A DNA stretch of 64,000 bases from Marinilactibacillus sp036039175 (GCF_036039175.1 NZ_JAYXKP010000007.1:1-64000), one strand, 5' to 3'; positions 1-8,090 are shown, numbered from the stretch's first letter. Translations and numbers: made by a program. The notes: a model not told the origin generated them from the letters alone.

Positions 1-726
1 TCATATGGCCTTTCTTTTTACACAATTATATGGACTTTATCTTTTCTCTCCTTTCTTTATTTACTTAGAACTATATACTTTATTTAAAATAATACTAGTA
101 CTTATTAATCATATAGTAGCAACGATTCGTTGCCCCCCTGGTGAATGCTAAATTTTAGTTATTTATTTTAAAAATCCCACCATTAATTATTAAAAAACGC
201 AACATTCTCTAATAATGTTACGTTAGTGCATTATCATACTACTATAATCTACTATTTACGTTGACAATTGAGACCAAAAAAATCGGAATCAATAGATAAT
301 TGGTGTCGCCCCCCAAAAAGATAAAGTACTCTCTTTTACAATGCTCCTTTCCCCGTTTATGGAATGTAGTGTTCAAATATTCACCGAGAGAGAATTTTTT
401 TTCATTTAGCAAAATAAAAATTTCGATTTTTCGGAAATAGGACTACTGACTGAAGCTAATCATTGGGTTAGGGCTGTACATAGACTTGAATTTCATGAGA
501 CTGGCTATCAAAATTATCGTAAATTTCAGTTACAAGGATAATTGTCGTTTCTCTCATATTAATTTGGTTAAGGTAACCTTATATTTTTTTAATTCTTCCC
601 ATATATTGTGTTTATTGTAAATAAGACAACTGTATTTACCTTTAATGATTGACCAAGATGCTTGCTATTCCATTCAAATACTCATTGACCACCATCTATT
701 TTAAGGCTAGATCATATTTGATCATA
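1..726. other. AT-rich intergenic stretch with a gene remnant
   Basis: No intact gene is visible here. The stretch is AT-rich and holds one copy of the 29-bp palindrome (196-224) and a short open tail at 410-541 on the plus strand. That tail reads about 43 codons to a TAA, has no start codon or ribosome binding site, and contains the segment TEANHWVRAVHRLEFHETGY. It looks like the 3' end of a decayed gene, perhaps from a mobile element, but I do not recognise the family. Confidence 0.4.
196..224. repeat. 29-bp imperfect palindrome, copy 1 of 3
   Basis: Arms AACGCAACATT (196-206) and AATGTTACGTT (214-224) pair with one mismatch around a 7-nt loop. Related 29-bp elements lie at 4024-4052 and 8402-8430, all in intergenic DNA of the accessory region. 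Function unknown: it could be a small repeat family, an element end or a weak terminator. Confidence 0.6.
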
Positions 727-776
727 AAAACCGACCCCTATAATTAGATTTTCGGTCTAATATATCAAGGTCGGTT
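727..776 (-). terminator. Intrinsic terminator of the MerR-family gene
   Basis: Arms AACCGACC (729-736) and GGTCGGTT (769-776) close a longer stem that includes an inner TCTAAT/ATTAGA helix. Read on the minus strand the stem is followed by TTTTT. It lies 16 bp beyond the stop codon of the MerR-family gene. Confidence 0.75.
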
Positions 777-791
777 CATTAAGGGGTTCTT

Positions 792-1613
792 TTATTTATT
801 TTTTATCCTAACAGAAATCTTTACTACAAACTCTTCATAACCATTTACTGATAAGTCATCTAAAAGCGTTTCTTCAAAGAAGTATCCTTCAATCTCAATT
901 TGATTTTCTTCTATATAAGTTAAAATTTTTTGGTAACTGACTGACAGATCTGCTTGAACGTTATTGTGATATAACACGATATAATTTCCGGCTTCTTTTA
1001 TAAAGTTACTATATTTTTCATCTGACATAGTTGTATAAATAGAATCGTATATTTCGTAATTCTTTTTCATTATTTTTTCAGAATGAAGTGTCCAGCCAAT
1101 CGACTGTGAGAATACGGTTTGCTTTTTGATTGATCGTAAACTTTTAAAATGACTTTGTATACTCTCAAGAAGAATATCGTCATCCACGACCGATCCCGCT
1201 TTTGTAGCAAACAAGAATGTTGTTGTCATGTATTCAATTCCGACTTGGTTAAGATCTTTCTCAATGGCTTCAGTTGTACTAGATATTCTTTTATTCAATA
1301 ATTCTTCCATGGACTGTAATTCTGAGATTTTTTTCTTCAAAACTTTTTTCTCTGTCTCTAGTAACACCACAAGATTTTCTGGCGATTTATGCTTCATATA
1401 GTTTTTCACTTCACTTAAAGATATACCTAACGTCTTAAGTAGTCTTATTGCTTCAAAGACCTCTGACTGATAAAAGGAATAATATCGATATCCATTCTCT
1501 TTTTTCATTTCAGGAGAAAAAATTCCAATCTTATCATAATAAAACAACGTATCTTTTGGAACACCTACTAAATTAGCAAACTGTCCTGTTGTTAAATAAT
1601 ATTTTTCTTTCAT
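792..1613 (-). CDS. MerR-family transcriptional regulator, BmrR-like
   Basis: A 273-residue regulator. The N-terminal winged helix-turn-helix is typical of MerR proteins (TTGQFANLVGVPKDTLFYYD, about residues 8-27, then ENGYRYYS), followed by a long dimerisation helix around 80-120. The C-terminal 150 residues resemble the effector-binding domain of BmrR/GyrI-like regulators rather than a metal-binding loop, so a small organic ligand is likely. It is divergent from a MATE exporter 79 bp away, and the intergenic promoter has the 19-bp spacer that MerR proteins remodel. The inferred role is drug- or metabolite-responsive activation of that exporter. The nearest Shine-Dalgarno-like GGAG is rather far (about 14 nt) from the ATG, so the start is moderately certain. 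Confidence 0.85.
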   Translation of the reverse strand: MKEKYYLTTGQFANLVGVPKDTLFYYDKIGIFSPEMKKENGYRYYSFYQSEVFEAIRLLKTLGISLSEVKNYMKHKSPENLVVLLETEKKVLKKKISELQSMEELLNKRISSTTEAIEKDLNQVGIEYMTTTFLFATKAGSVVDDDILLESIQSHFKSLRSIKKQTVFSQSIGWTLHSEKIMKKNYEIYDSIYTTMSDEKYSNFIKEAGNYIVLYHNNVQADLSVSYQKILTYIEENQIEIEGYFFEETLLDDLSVNGYEEFVVKISVRIKNK

Positions 1614-1631
1614 GAATATTTGATCAACTCC

Positions 1632-1662
1632 TTGACTATAGTGTTACTCCATAGTTTATCAT
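1632..1662 (+). promoter_or_regulatory. MerR-type promoter with 19-bp spacer for the MATE gene
   Basis: The -35 TTGACT (1632-1637) and -10 TATCAT (1657-1662) are separated by 19 bp instead of the usual 17. The spacer holds a dyad with outer arms ACTAT and ATAGT, the layout bound by MerR-family activators. The MATE gene starts 31 bp downstream behind an AGGAG site. Confidence 0.75.
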
Positions 1663-1692
1663 ACTAAATAGACTAAAAATAGGAGTATTAAC

Positions 1693-3051
1693 ATGAATAA
1701 GATAAATGATTTAGGAAAAAAATACACTTTTATTTCTCTCGTGAGTTATGCTATGCCAACTATCATCATGATGATTTTTACGGCTATTTACACAATGGTG
1801 GATGGCCTATTTGTTTCCAGATTTATTAATACAACGGCACTCTCTGCCATTAACATCTTTTCCCCCATTTATGGTGTGATTTGGGCAGTAGCATTAATGT
1901 TTGGTACAGGTGCGAACGCCATCATCGCTAGACAACTGGGACAAAAAAAGACTTTAGAAGCAAGAAAAAACTTTTCTCTCATCATTATAGCTAGTATGGT
2001 CGTTGGGATTTTGTTAACTATATTCGGTCTGCTATTACTACGTCCCTTATTTTCAGTGCTTGGCGCAGACGAAAGTGAGGCGCTGCAAGAATTTACCACT
2101 ATTTATGGAGGAATCATTATCGCTTTTGTTCCTTTTACTTTTCTACAGATTTTATTTCAGAACTTCTTTGTTACTGAAGGAAAACCACATTTCAATTTAA
2201 TTATTACAATTATTGGAGGGATAGCGAATATTGTACTTGATTATCTATTTATTGTTCCCTTTAAAATGGGTATTGCCGGAGCTGCCTTAGCGACGGGAAT
2301 CGGTATGTTTATCCCCGCGATTATTGGCGTCTGGTACTTTTCCCGACCTGAACGAAGTAACTTAAAATTCGTCAAACCAGATTTAGATTGGACTTTTCTG
2401 ATTCGAACATCTATTAACGGTTCTTCAGAAATGATTTCCAACATGGCAGCTTCTGTTACTATTTTTGCTTTAAATCTATTGATGCTTCAATATTATGGCG
2501 TTGACGGTGTTGCTGCTATAACGGTAATCAATTATATATTGATGTTACTCACGGCTATCTTTATGGGATACTCTGCTGGTATTGCTCCTATTATCAGTTA
2601 TTCCTATGGGGATGAAAATCATAAACAGCTGCAGAATATTGTAAAATACAGTTTTGGATTTATTCTAATTGTATCTATCGCAACTTTTTCAGCTTCATTC
2701 GTTTTTAGTACGAGTTTAATTTCATTCATGATTTCTCCAGGAAGTCGTGCTTTCAACATTGCACTTGAAGGCTTCCGAACATTTAGAATCGCATTTGTTT
2801 TTATTGGATTCAATATATTTTCTTCTATGTTATTCACGGCTCTTTCTAATGGAAAGATTTCTGGTATCATATCTTTTCTAAGAACTTTTGGATTGGTACT
2901 CATTGGATTTTTGATACTGCCTGAAATGATAGGAGAAATTGGCATCTGGGTTACTATCCCATTAGCAGAATTTATTTCTATCCTAATTTCTATTTACTTT
3001 ATTGTAAGAAAAAATGCTGTTTACAACTATTTGCCTTCTTTTAGAAAGTAA
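1693..3051 (+). CDS. MATE family efflux transporter
   Basis: A 452-residue polytopic membrane protein with about 12 hydrophobic segments arranged as two related halves, which is the standard length and layout of MATE (multi-antimicrobial extrusion) exporters. The N-terminal segment YAMPTIIMMIFTAIYTMVDG and the later NIFSPIYGV region are typical of the family. These proteins couple Na+ or H+ influx to export of cationic drugs or metabolites across the cytoplasmic membrane. An AGGAG site lies 7 nt before the ATG. The gene is divergent from a MerR-family regulator and is probably its target. The substrate cannot be read from the sequence. Confidence 0.9.
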   Translation: MNKINDLGKKYTFISLVSYAMPTIIMMIFTAIYTMVDGLFVSRFINTTALSAINIFSPIYGVIWAVALMFGTGANAIIARQLGQKKTLEARKNFSLIIIASMVVGILLTIFGLLLLRPLFSVLGADESEALQEFTTIYGGIIIAFVPFTFLQILFQNFFVTEGKPHFNLIITIIGGIANIVLDYLFIVPFKMGIAGAALATGIGMFIPAIIGVWYFSRPERSNLKFVKPDLDWTFLIRTSINGSSEMISNMAASVTIFALNLLMLQYYGVDGVAAITVINYILMLLTAIFMGYSAGIAPIISYSYGDENHKQLQNIVKYSFGFILIVSIATFSASFVFSTSLISFMISPGSRAFNIALEGFRTFRIAFVFIGFNIFSSMLFTALSNGKISGIISFLRTFGLVLIGFLILPEMIGEIGIWVTIPLAEFISILISIYFIVRKNAVYNYLPSFRK

Positions 3052-3138
3052 TTGACGTCACAAAATATAATTTACAGTCCTTGTATACTTTCTTTATACT
3101 GGAATTAAAATCGTTGCTTAATTTTAGAGGGTGCTCAT

Positions 3139-3210
3139 TTGGATAATCTAAAAACTTTTTTATTGAACAAAAAAGAGTACCTATCCAATGTTGTGGCCCT
3201 CAAATATTAA
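3139..3210 (+). CDS. Possible 23-residue peptide or gene remnant
   Basis: A short frame begins at TTG 3139 behind GAGGGTG and ends at TAA 3208, encoding a lysine- and leucine-containing peptide (start LDNLKTFLLNKKEYL). A small terminator follows 9 bp later. It may be a real small protein, the decayed end of a larger gene, or chance; nothing identifies a function. Confidence 0.2.
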   Translation: MDNLKTFLLNKKEYLSNVVALKY

Positions 3211-3218
3211 ACTTATTC

Positions 3219-3246
3219 GGAGTAAAGAAACCCACTCCCTTTTTTA
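3219..3246 (+). terminator. Weak intrinsic terminator downstream of the MATE gene
   Basis: Arms GGAGT (3219-3223) and ACTCC (3234-3238) are followed by CTTTTTT. The stem is short, so efficiency is uncertain. The rest of the 3052-3455 gap holds the small frame at 3139 and a promoter-like element at 3330. Confidence 0.5.
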
Positions 3247-3329
3247 TAGAATTAAGAATTTTAAACTGTATTTTGATAGGCTATTTTGTGATTGAAGGGT
3301 ATAGGTTAGACTGTTTCGAATTAAAATTT

Positions 3330-3357
3330 TTAACAATATTGTTGAATGTGTTATAGT
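3330..3357 (+). promoter_or_regulatory. Candidate sigma-A promoter for the unknown gene at 3456
   Basis: TTAACA (3330-3335) and TATAGT (3352-3357) are 16 bp apart, about 100 bp before the start codon of the hypothetical gene. Both hexamers are close to consensus. Confidence 0.5.
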
Positions 3358-3455
3358 TTCCGAAAAAATAAATATTATTCTAACAGAATATAAAGTATTA
3401 GTTAACGACGAATAAAATAAAAACTAATATGATACTAATAAGGAGTGTGACTCAG

Positions 3456-3959
3456 ATGAATTTAAATCAATTGCGCTGTCTAGATTATTTAATCAAGGAT
3501 ATAAATGATGCTTACCCACGGCAAATAATAAATGACTATCAGCTATTGTTTAAAATGGGTAGTAAATTATATACGGGGGACTTTGTACTTGAAAGCAAAA
3601 CCATTCGCTACGATTATAACTTAAGTTTTTTTGCAGACGGAAAACTTAATAATGAATCGGTTCTTAAGCAAGATACAGTACTATCTCCTTTCTGGGAGAA
3701 TAATCATAAATCTATAGTCAATGTAGTTGATAATGGTAGTTTGTTGTTTGCTTTTTTACTTCAACTAGCTGAAACTTCTGAAAAAGCCATTTTGAATCTT
3801 GATATTTTGAATCAATGTCCAGATCTCATTTATAACGTTAAAGAATATGGTACGAATCAAACTTTTGAGTTCATAAGTTGTAAAGATCAAGAACTTGTGC
3901 CATATACATTGATCAGCAATATAACTACCCATAAAGACTATCTAGAATTACAAAAATAA
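3456..3959 (+). CDS. Hypothetical protein, 167 residues
   Basis: I do not recognise this protein. The ATG at 3456 is preferred over an upstream in-frame ATG at 3429 because AAGGAGTGTGA ends 5 nt before it. The product is soluble, has no signal peptide or membrane segment, and is rich in Asn, Asp, Leu and Tyr. The stretch GDFVLESKTIRYDYNLSFFA suggests beta-strands, and there are three cysteines with no metal-binding pattern. It is monocistronic, with its own candidate promoter, and lies between a MATE exporter and a reactive-sulfur operon. Its good ribosome binding site and intact frame argue that it is expressed. The location in a rearranged region allows horizontal acquisition. Confidence 0.7.
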   Translation: MNLNQLRCLDYLIKDINDAYPRQIINDYQLLFKMGSKLYTGDFVLESKTIRYDYNLSFFADGKLNNESVLKQDTVLSPFWENNHKSIVNVVDNGSLLFAFLLQLAETSEKAILNLDILNQCPDLIYNVKEYGTNQTFEFISCKDQELVPYTLISNITTHKDYLELQK

Positions 3960-4239
3960 TAACATTCACTTTGAATTATGCACTTATTTAAAAAAATCGT
4001 TAAGCATTTTACCATAGTTAAAAACGCAACATTTTACAATATTGTTACGTTCATAAAAGCGAACGAAGATAATAAAATATAGTTTCTACTATGAACTGAG
4101 TCGTTCGAGGTAAAGCCTATCTCATGCGTTTACTCCTGCAAATTGAATTTTTCCATTAATTTAAAGGTGGAAAGCATAAAAAAACAGCTTACGGATTTAT
4201 CATTTTTAGTTCTTTCAGAAATCATTTAGTTCTCTCACC
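3960..4239. other. Intergenic DNA without a recognisable gene
   Basis: This stretch holds palindrome copy 2 (4024-4052). Near 4165-4230 an AGGTGG-like site is followed by about 17 open codons to a TAG, without a proper start codon, perhaps a gene remnant. Nothing else is recognisable before the duplicated segment at 4240. Confidence 0.4.
4024..4052. repeat. 29-bp imperfect palindrome, copy 2 of 3
   Basis: Left arm AACGCAACATT (4024-4034) and right arm ATTGTTACGTT (4042-4052). The left arm is identical to copy 1, and the centre ACATTTTACAAT is identical to copy 3. Confidence 0.6.
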
Positions 4240-4256
4240 AAAAGTGGGACCTAAAA

Positions 4257-4294
4257 AAGAAGATTCTATCGAATGACATCGATAGAATCTTCTT
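4257..4294 (-). terminator. Terminator of the sulfur operon (outer copy)
   Basis: Stem AAGAAGATTCTATCG (4257-4271) and CGATAGAATCTTCTT (4280-4294) form a perfect 15-bp hairpin with an 8-nt loop. On the minus strand it runs into TTTTTTAGG. An identical copy lies nearer the gene at 4344-4381. Confidence 0.75.
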
Positions 4295-4343
4295 AGAGGT
4301 AACTGATGTTACAAATATATGAAATNAAAAGTGGGACCTAAAA

Positions 4344-4381
4344 AAGAAGATTCTATCGAATGACATCGATAGAATCTTCTT
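4344..4381 (-). terminator. Terminator of the sulfur operon (gene-proximal copy)
   Basis: Second copy of the 15-bp hairpin, with the same U-rich tail on the minus strand, 53 bp beyond the cstR stop codon. One of the two copies may be an assembly artefact. Confidence 0.75.
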
Positions 4382-4433
4382 AGAGGTAACTGATGTTACA
4401 AATATATGAAATTACGACATCAGCTATTGTACT

Positions 4434-4703
4434 CTACTTTTTGACAATTAACTGTATAGCTTTCTCTATTTTTTTTGATTGATTTTCTATGCTATCTGAA
4501 GGATTTTCTAGACAGTCTTTAAGATTTTCAGCTACAATCATTCCAATCATTCTATCAACACTAGAACGAACGGCACTGAGTTGTGTAACTATATCTATAC
4601 ATTCATCGTCTTGTTGGATCATTTTTTGAACGCCTCTAATTTGTCCCTCTGCTCGCTTGAGACGATTCGTCATTTTGCGTTTCTGTTCTTCACTTTGATT
4701 CAT
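4434..4703 (-). CDS. cstR: CsoR-family repressor of CstR type, persulfide sensor
   Basis: An 89-residue all-helical repressor of the CsoR/RcnR family (NRLKRAEGQIRGVQKMI near residues 13-29). The two family cysteines are present at C35 and C64, but the copper-binding His between them is replaced by Asn (VAENLKDC). That C-N-C pattern separates CstR, which senses per- and polysulfides by forming sulfur-bridged cysteines, from the Cu(I) sensor CsoR. It is the last gene of an operon of sulfurtransferases and overlaps the preceding rhodanese gene by 14 bp. It most likely represses its own operon through the two palindromes near 8050 and 8100. AGGAG lies about 12 nt upstream, a loose spacing. Confidence 0.88.
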   Translation of the reverse strand: MNQSEEQKRKMTNRLKRAEGQIRGVQKMIQQDDECIDIVTQLSAVRSSVDRMIGMIVAENLKDCLENPSDSIENQSKKIEKAIQLIVKK

Positions 4704-5001
4704 CTTTCGTCGTTTCTCCTTTCCAGCTAGACATTCCGCCCATTACATTGATAACATCGTAGCCTTGCTCAGCCAATTGTTCACTCGCCATTGTCGAACG
4801 GCCACCAGAGTGACAAATAACATAGTAAGTTGAAGCCTTATCCAGACCAGTCATTTCATTTCCAAGTTGACTAATTGGTAAGTTACGTGCATTCAGTATA
4901 TGACCATTTTCAAATTCGTCTATTTCTCTAACATCTAAGATAGTACGTGTATTGTTTCTTACTTCTTGGTAAAACTCATCTGCTCCGATTGATCTATACA
5001 T
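4690..5001 (-). CDS. Single-domain rhodanese sulfurtransferase
   Basis: A 103-residue rhodanese-homology protein. The substrate-side motif ILDVREIDEFENGHI and the catalytic loop CHSGGRS (Cys63) are intact, so it should carry a persulfide. The ATG at 5001 is preferred over a TTG two codons upstream because GGAGG is 9 nt before the ATG but too close to the TTG. It overlaps the CoA-disulfide reductase gene by 8 bp and cstR by 14 bp, indicating translational coupling in the sulfur operon. It probably shuttles sulfane sulfur between low-molecular-weight thiols and the reductase. The closing SSWKGETTKDESK tail is charged and likely flexible. Confidence 0.87.
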   Translation of the reverse strand: MYRSIGADEFYQEVRNNTRTILDVREIDEFENGHILNARNLPISQLGNEMTGLDKASTYYVICHSGGRSTMASEQLAEQGYDVINVMGGMSSWKGETTKDESK

Positions 5002-6649
5002 ATACAAGCGCCTCCGGTTTTATAGTTTGGTATAGTGCAAAAGCACCATCAAGATTTTTTACAGTAAATCCATTATTTTTCAACAATCTTTCAGCAATAT
5101 AGCTTCTTAATCCACTGTGGCAACTGACGATATATTGCTTCGATTGATCCAGTTCATTCAAACGCTCACTTAAATTATCCAACGGAATGTGTACACTATC
5201 TTTGAATCTCCCCTGTTTTAATTCAGCAGTATTTCTCACGTCCAATAGAACAGCACCAGATGAAACTTCTTCTTCCAGTTCATGCCATTGAATGGCTTCG
5301 CTTAAATTTTCCATTAAGTTTAATCCAGCATATCCTGCCATATTGACGATATCTTTAGCAGCGCCAAATGGAGGTGCATACGTAAATTCTAATTCTGGTA
5401 AATCCTCAATCGTCATATTCGCTTTAATTGCTGTTGCCAGGATATCGATTCTTTTATCTATACCGTCAGCGCCAATCGCTTGAGCACCATATATTGTACC
5501 GCTTTTTTTATCGAAAATCACTTTTAGTAAAATATTCTCCGCACCAGGATAATATCCAGCATGATTTTTACCCTGTAAGTGAAGGACGTGGACAGATAAA
5601 TTGTTCATTTTTGCTACACGTTCACTCAACCCTGTAGATCCTGCGACGATATCAAAAGCCCTCACGATAGCTGTTCCGATACTACCTTTATTTTTTCTAT
5701 TGAGACCTGCAATCACGTCGGCGACCTGTCTACCTTGTCGATTAGCAGGGGAGGCTAGCGAAATCAACGCATCTTGAGTTAAGATTTGTTGGTTAACTAC
5801 AATTGCGTCTCCTACTGCATAAATATCAGAATTACTTGTCTGATATTGATCATTCACAACAATACCACCACGGTGTCCTAGCGTAAGGCCAGCTGCTTCT
5901 GCCAATGTATTTTCTGGTTGAACACCGACAGATAGAAGGGTTAAATCACTCTTAAGCTGCGTACCGTCTTCTAGTTGGACGACTTTTCCCTTATCTTGGA
6001 ACGCTACCGCCGATTGTCCTGTTAAGACTGCTACGTCGTTAGCCACAAGTTCATTATGCACGTATGCAGCCATTTCCTCGTCAAAAGAAGGAAGGACGTG
6101 AGATGCTTTTTCTACAATCGTCACGCTGAGTCCACGTTTTCTTAAATTCTCAGCCATTTCCAAGCCGATATACCCTGCTCCTATGACAACCGCATTCTTA
6201 GTATTCGACTGATTAAGACGAGCCATGATTACATCCAAATCTGGAACATTCCGTAAAGTAACTGTGTTTTCTGCTTCTGCTAGCCCTTCTATTGGTGGAA
6301 TAAAGGCCTTTGCTCCAGGAGAAAGAATCAGCTTATCATAATGATCTTCAATCATTTTTCCGTCAAATTTAACCGTGACTGTTTTATTCTCGGGTGAAAT
6401 CGCAATAACTTCATGATTCGGTTTCACATCTATATCGAACCTACTCTTCAGTGCTTCTGGTGTTTGAACGATTAGTTTCTCTCGCTCTGCTATTTCTCCA
6501 GAAACATGATAAGGTAAACCACAATTGGCAAAGGATACATAAGGTCCTTTGTCATAAACGACAATCTCTACGTCTGATAATAATCTTCTCAACCTCGTTG
6601 CAGCTGACATCCCACCTGCGACACCACCTATTATAATTACTCTATCCAT
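4994..6649 (-). CDS. CoA-disulfide/persulfide reductase with C-terminal rhodanese domain
   Basis: A 551-residue fusion. The N-terminal ~450 residues are a pyridine-nucleotide disulfide oxidoreductase: FAD motif IIIGGVAGGMSAATRL at 5-20, a single redox cysteine in SFANCGLPY (C43, as in CoA-disulfide reductases), an NAD(P)-binding GAGYIGLEMAENL motif, and FAD-ribityl motif SDIYAVGDA. The last ~100 residues are a rhodanese domain with loop CHSGLRS (C510). Such CoADR-Rhd proteins reduce CoA disulfides or CoA persulfides, releasing sulfide. The start at 6649 (MDRV) is chosen over the upstream in-frame codon at 6679 because AAAGGAG sits 8 nt before it and the longer form would overlap the upstream gene. 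It belongs to the CstR operon. Confidence 0.9.
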   Translation of the reverse strand: MDRVIIIGGVAGGMSAATRLRRLLSDVEIVVYDKGPYVSFANCGLPYHVSGEIAEREKLIVQTPEALKSRFDIDVKPNHEVIAISPENKTVTVKFDGKMIEDHYDKLILSPGAKAFIPPIEGLAEAENTVTLRNVPDLDVIMARLNQSNTKNAVVIGAGYIGLEMAENLRKRGLSVTIVEKASHVLPSFDEEMAAYVHNELVANDVAVLTGQSAVAFQDKGKVVQLEDGTQLKSDLTLLSVGVQPENTLAEAAGLTLGHRGGIVVNDQYQTSNSDIYAVGDAIVVNQQILTQDALISLASPANRQGRQVADVIAGLNRKNKGSIGTAIVRAFDIVAGSTGLSERVAKMNNLSVHVLHLQGKNHAGYYPGAENILLKVIFDKKSGTIYGAQAIGADGIDKRIDILATAIKANMTIEDLPELEFTYAPPFGAAKDIVNMAGYAGLNLMENLSEAIQWHELEEEVSSGAVLLDVRNTAELKQGRFKDSVHIPLDNLSERLNELDQSKQYIVSCHSGLRSYIAERLLKNNGFTVKNLDGAFALYQTIKPEALVYV

Positions 6650-6663
6650 TTTTTCGTGCTCCT

Positions 6664-6963
6664 TTAGTTGTTTTTCCATTGATTCATTCCTCCACGAACA
6701 TTGATTACCTTATAGCCATTTTTCTCAAGTCGATTACTTGCTTGTTTGCTTCGCATACCGGACTGACAAACTACATAGACCGGTTGATCTTTCTTTCCTT
6801 TGAAACGCTGAATCTCGTTTAGTGGCACATTAATAGCCCCATTAATATGTCCGCTGTTGAACTCACTTGACGTCCTGACATCAATCAACTGGGGCTTTTT
6901 TGTTAATTGTCTTTTCAATTCTTGGGTAGAAATTTGCTTCATCGGTTTAAAAAATGAAAACAT
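6664..6963 (-). CDS. Single-domain rhodanese sulfurtransferase
   Basis: A 99-residue rhodanese with an intact catalytic loop CQSGMRS (Cys66) and the usual LIDVRTSSEFNSGHI motif. An N-terminal FSFFKP segment is too short to be a membrane anchor. The ATG at 6963 is preferred over a GTG three codons upstream, which would sit almost on top of the AAGGAAG ribosome binding site. It lies 28 bp after the Rhd-TusA-DsrE gene and 14 bp before the CoA-disulfide reductase gene, so it is an internal member of the CstR-controlled operon. It differs clearly from the other lone rhodanese at 4690, which suggests different partner specificities. Confidence 0.87.
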   Translation of the reverse strand: MFSFFKPMKQISTQELKRQLTKKPQLIDVRTSSEFNSGHINGAINVPLNEIQRFKGKKDQPVYVVCQSGMRSKQASNRLEKNGYKVINVRGGMNQWKNN

Positions 6964-6991
6964 TCGAGTCACTTCTTCCTTTATTATATTA

Positions 6992-8029
6992 TTAAATGAA
7001 CAGGTTATGCGTTGATTCTTCTACATCACCAATATACGTACCTACGCCGCCATAGTGAACTTCTTCCCTTAAGTCCTCTGATGTGATACCCATTACGTCC
7101 ATGCTCATCGTGCAAGCTACAAACTTGACGTTTAACGCAATTGCTTGATCAATAAGCGCAGGTAAAGTTTGCACATTTTTCTGTTTCATCACATAGCGCA
7201 TGAATTTATTTCCTAAACCGAATCCATTCATTCTCGATAAAGGCATATATGTCGGTTCCTTGGGCAATATGGTTTTGAACAGTCCGCTTAAGCCTGATTG
7301 CTTTCGATTTGATAAGGAAGGTTTTTTCAGCGCGCTAAGTCCCCAAAACGTACAAAAAATTGTTACCTCTCTTCCAGCTGCTCTCGCGCCATTTGCGATA
7401 ATCATTGCAGCGATCGCTTTATCCAATTCTCCACTGAACAACACAATCGTCGTACCCCTTGCGGTATGTTCCGTTTGCTGTACTAACTTCTCTTCTTTTT
7501 GTACGACGGCTTCAACCACTCCGTCCTGATTGGTCAAACGGATTAATTTATGACCCGTTTGTTTTGCCCAGCTTTCTACATCACTATAAAATCCGGTATC
7601 TGTAACCGTTACTTGAACTTGATCACCCAGTTCTATATCAGCGATTTCTTGGCTTAAATGAACAATAGGACCTGGGCATTGCATGCCACTATAATTCAAT
7701 CGTTTTCTATCCTCTTTCACCACTTCTTGCTTATGCTCCAAAAAGCGTTCATATCCACCTTCCAAGTTCACGACCGAATAACCTTTTTCCTTTAAAAACT
7801 CACTAGCCTGTTGACTTCTTTTGCCTGACTGACAATAAATATGATATGTTCGACTCAAATCACCTTCGAATGAATCGATCTCACTGAGCGAATGAAGACG
7901 AACGCCCTCTATATGACCACTATCAAATTCTGGACGAGTACGTACGTCAATTAACTGCCCGCTCGCAGCAAGTTGTTTTAAGTACTCTTCAGTGTACTGA
8001 CCAATGTCTTTACTTTTGATATTTTTCAT
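6992..8029 (-). CDS. CstA-like rhodanese-TusA-DsrE fusion sulfurtransferase
   Basis: A 345-residue fusion of three sulfur-relay modules: rhodanese (about 8-100, loop CQSGKRS with C66), TusA-like (about 110-185, motif GMQCPGPI with C118), and a DsrE/F-like domain (about 193-345, conserved cysteine C306 in VACTMSMDVMG). One candidate persulfide-carrying cysteine per module suggests an intramolecular relay. This architecture matches CstA of the staphylococcal cst operon. The start at 8029 is fixed by AAAGGGGGA before the ATG. A longer in-frame reading from 8083 would put coding sequence across the promoter and one operator. It is the first gene of the operon ending with cstR. Confidence 0.9.
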   Translation of the reverse strand: MKNIKSKDIGQYTEEYLKQLAASGQLIDVRTRPEFDSGHIEGVRLHSLSEIDSFEGDLSRTYHIYCQSGKRSQQASEFLKEKGYSVVNLEGGYERFLEHKQEVVKEDRKRLNYSGMQCPGPIVHLSQEIADIELGDQVQVTVTDTGFYSDVESWAKQTGHKLIRLTNQDGVVEAVVQKEEKLVQQTEHTARGTTIVLFSGELDKAIAAMIIANGARAAGREVTIFCTFWGLSALKKPSLSNRKQSGLSGLFKTILPKEPTYMPLSRMNGFGLGNKFMRYVMKQKNVQTLPALIDQAIALNVKFVACTMSMDVMGITSEDLREEVHYGGVGTYIGDVEESTHNLFI

Positions 8030-8047
8030 AGAATCCCCCTTTTTTAA

Positions 8048-8063
8048 ATACCTATAGGGGTAT
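8048..8063. promoter_or_regulatory. CstR/CsoR-type operator, promoter-proximal
   Basis: ATACCTATAGGGGTAT is a near-palindrome of the A/T-flanked C-tract/G-tract type bound by CsoR-family repressors. It overlaps the last two bases of the -10 hexamer and the expected transcription start of the sulfur operon, so occupancy would block initiation. Confidence 0.8.
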
Positions 8064-8090
8064 GTTAAAGTAAAAATGTCCATTTGTCAA
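8062..8090 (-). promoter_or_regulatory. Promoter of the sulfurtransferase operon
   Basis: On the minus strand, TTGACA (8090-8085) is separated by exactly 17 bp from TAACAT (8067-8062), a strong vegetative promoter. It lies between the two operators, and the start codon is about 33 bp downstream of the -10. Confidence 0.8.

Larger units (their letters stand above)
4240..4412. repeat. 86-bp exact tandem duplication separated by one N
   Basis: Bases 4240-4325 are repeated at 4327-4412 with a single undetermined base (N) at 4326. Each unit begins AAAAGTGGGACC, contains the same terminator hairpin and ends ATATATGAAAT. A perfect duplication meeting at one N is what a scaffolder leaves when two contigs overlap but are not merged, so the true sequence may have only one copy. 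A genuine duplication cannot be excluded. Confidence 0.85.

Noticed and set aside
8030..8083. N-terminal extension of the Rhd-TusA-DsrE protein
   Set aside because: The extra 18 codons cover the -10, the spacer and the proximal operator, and the ATG at 8029 has a strong ribosome binding site.
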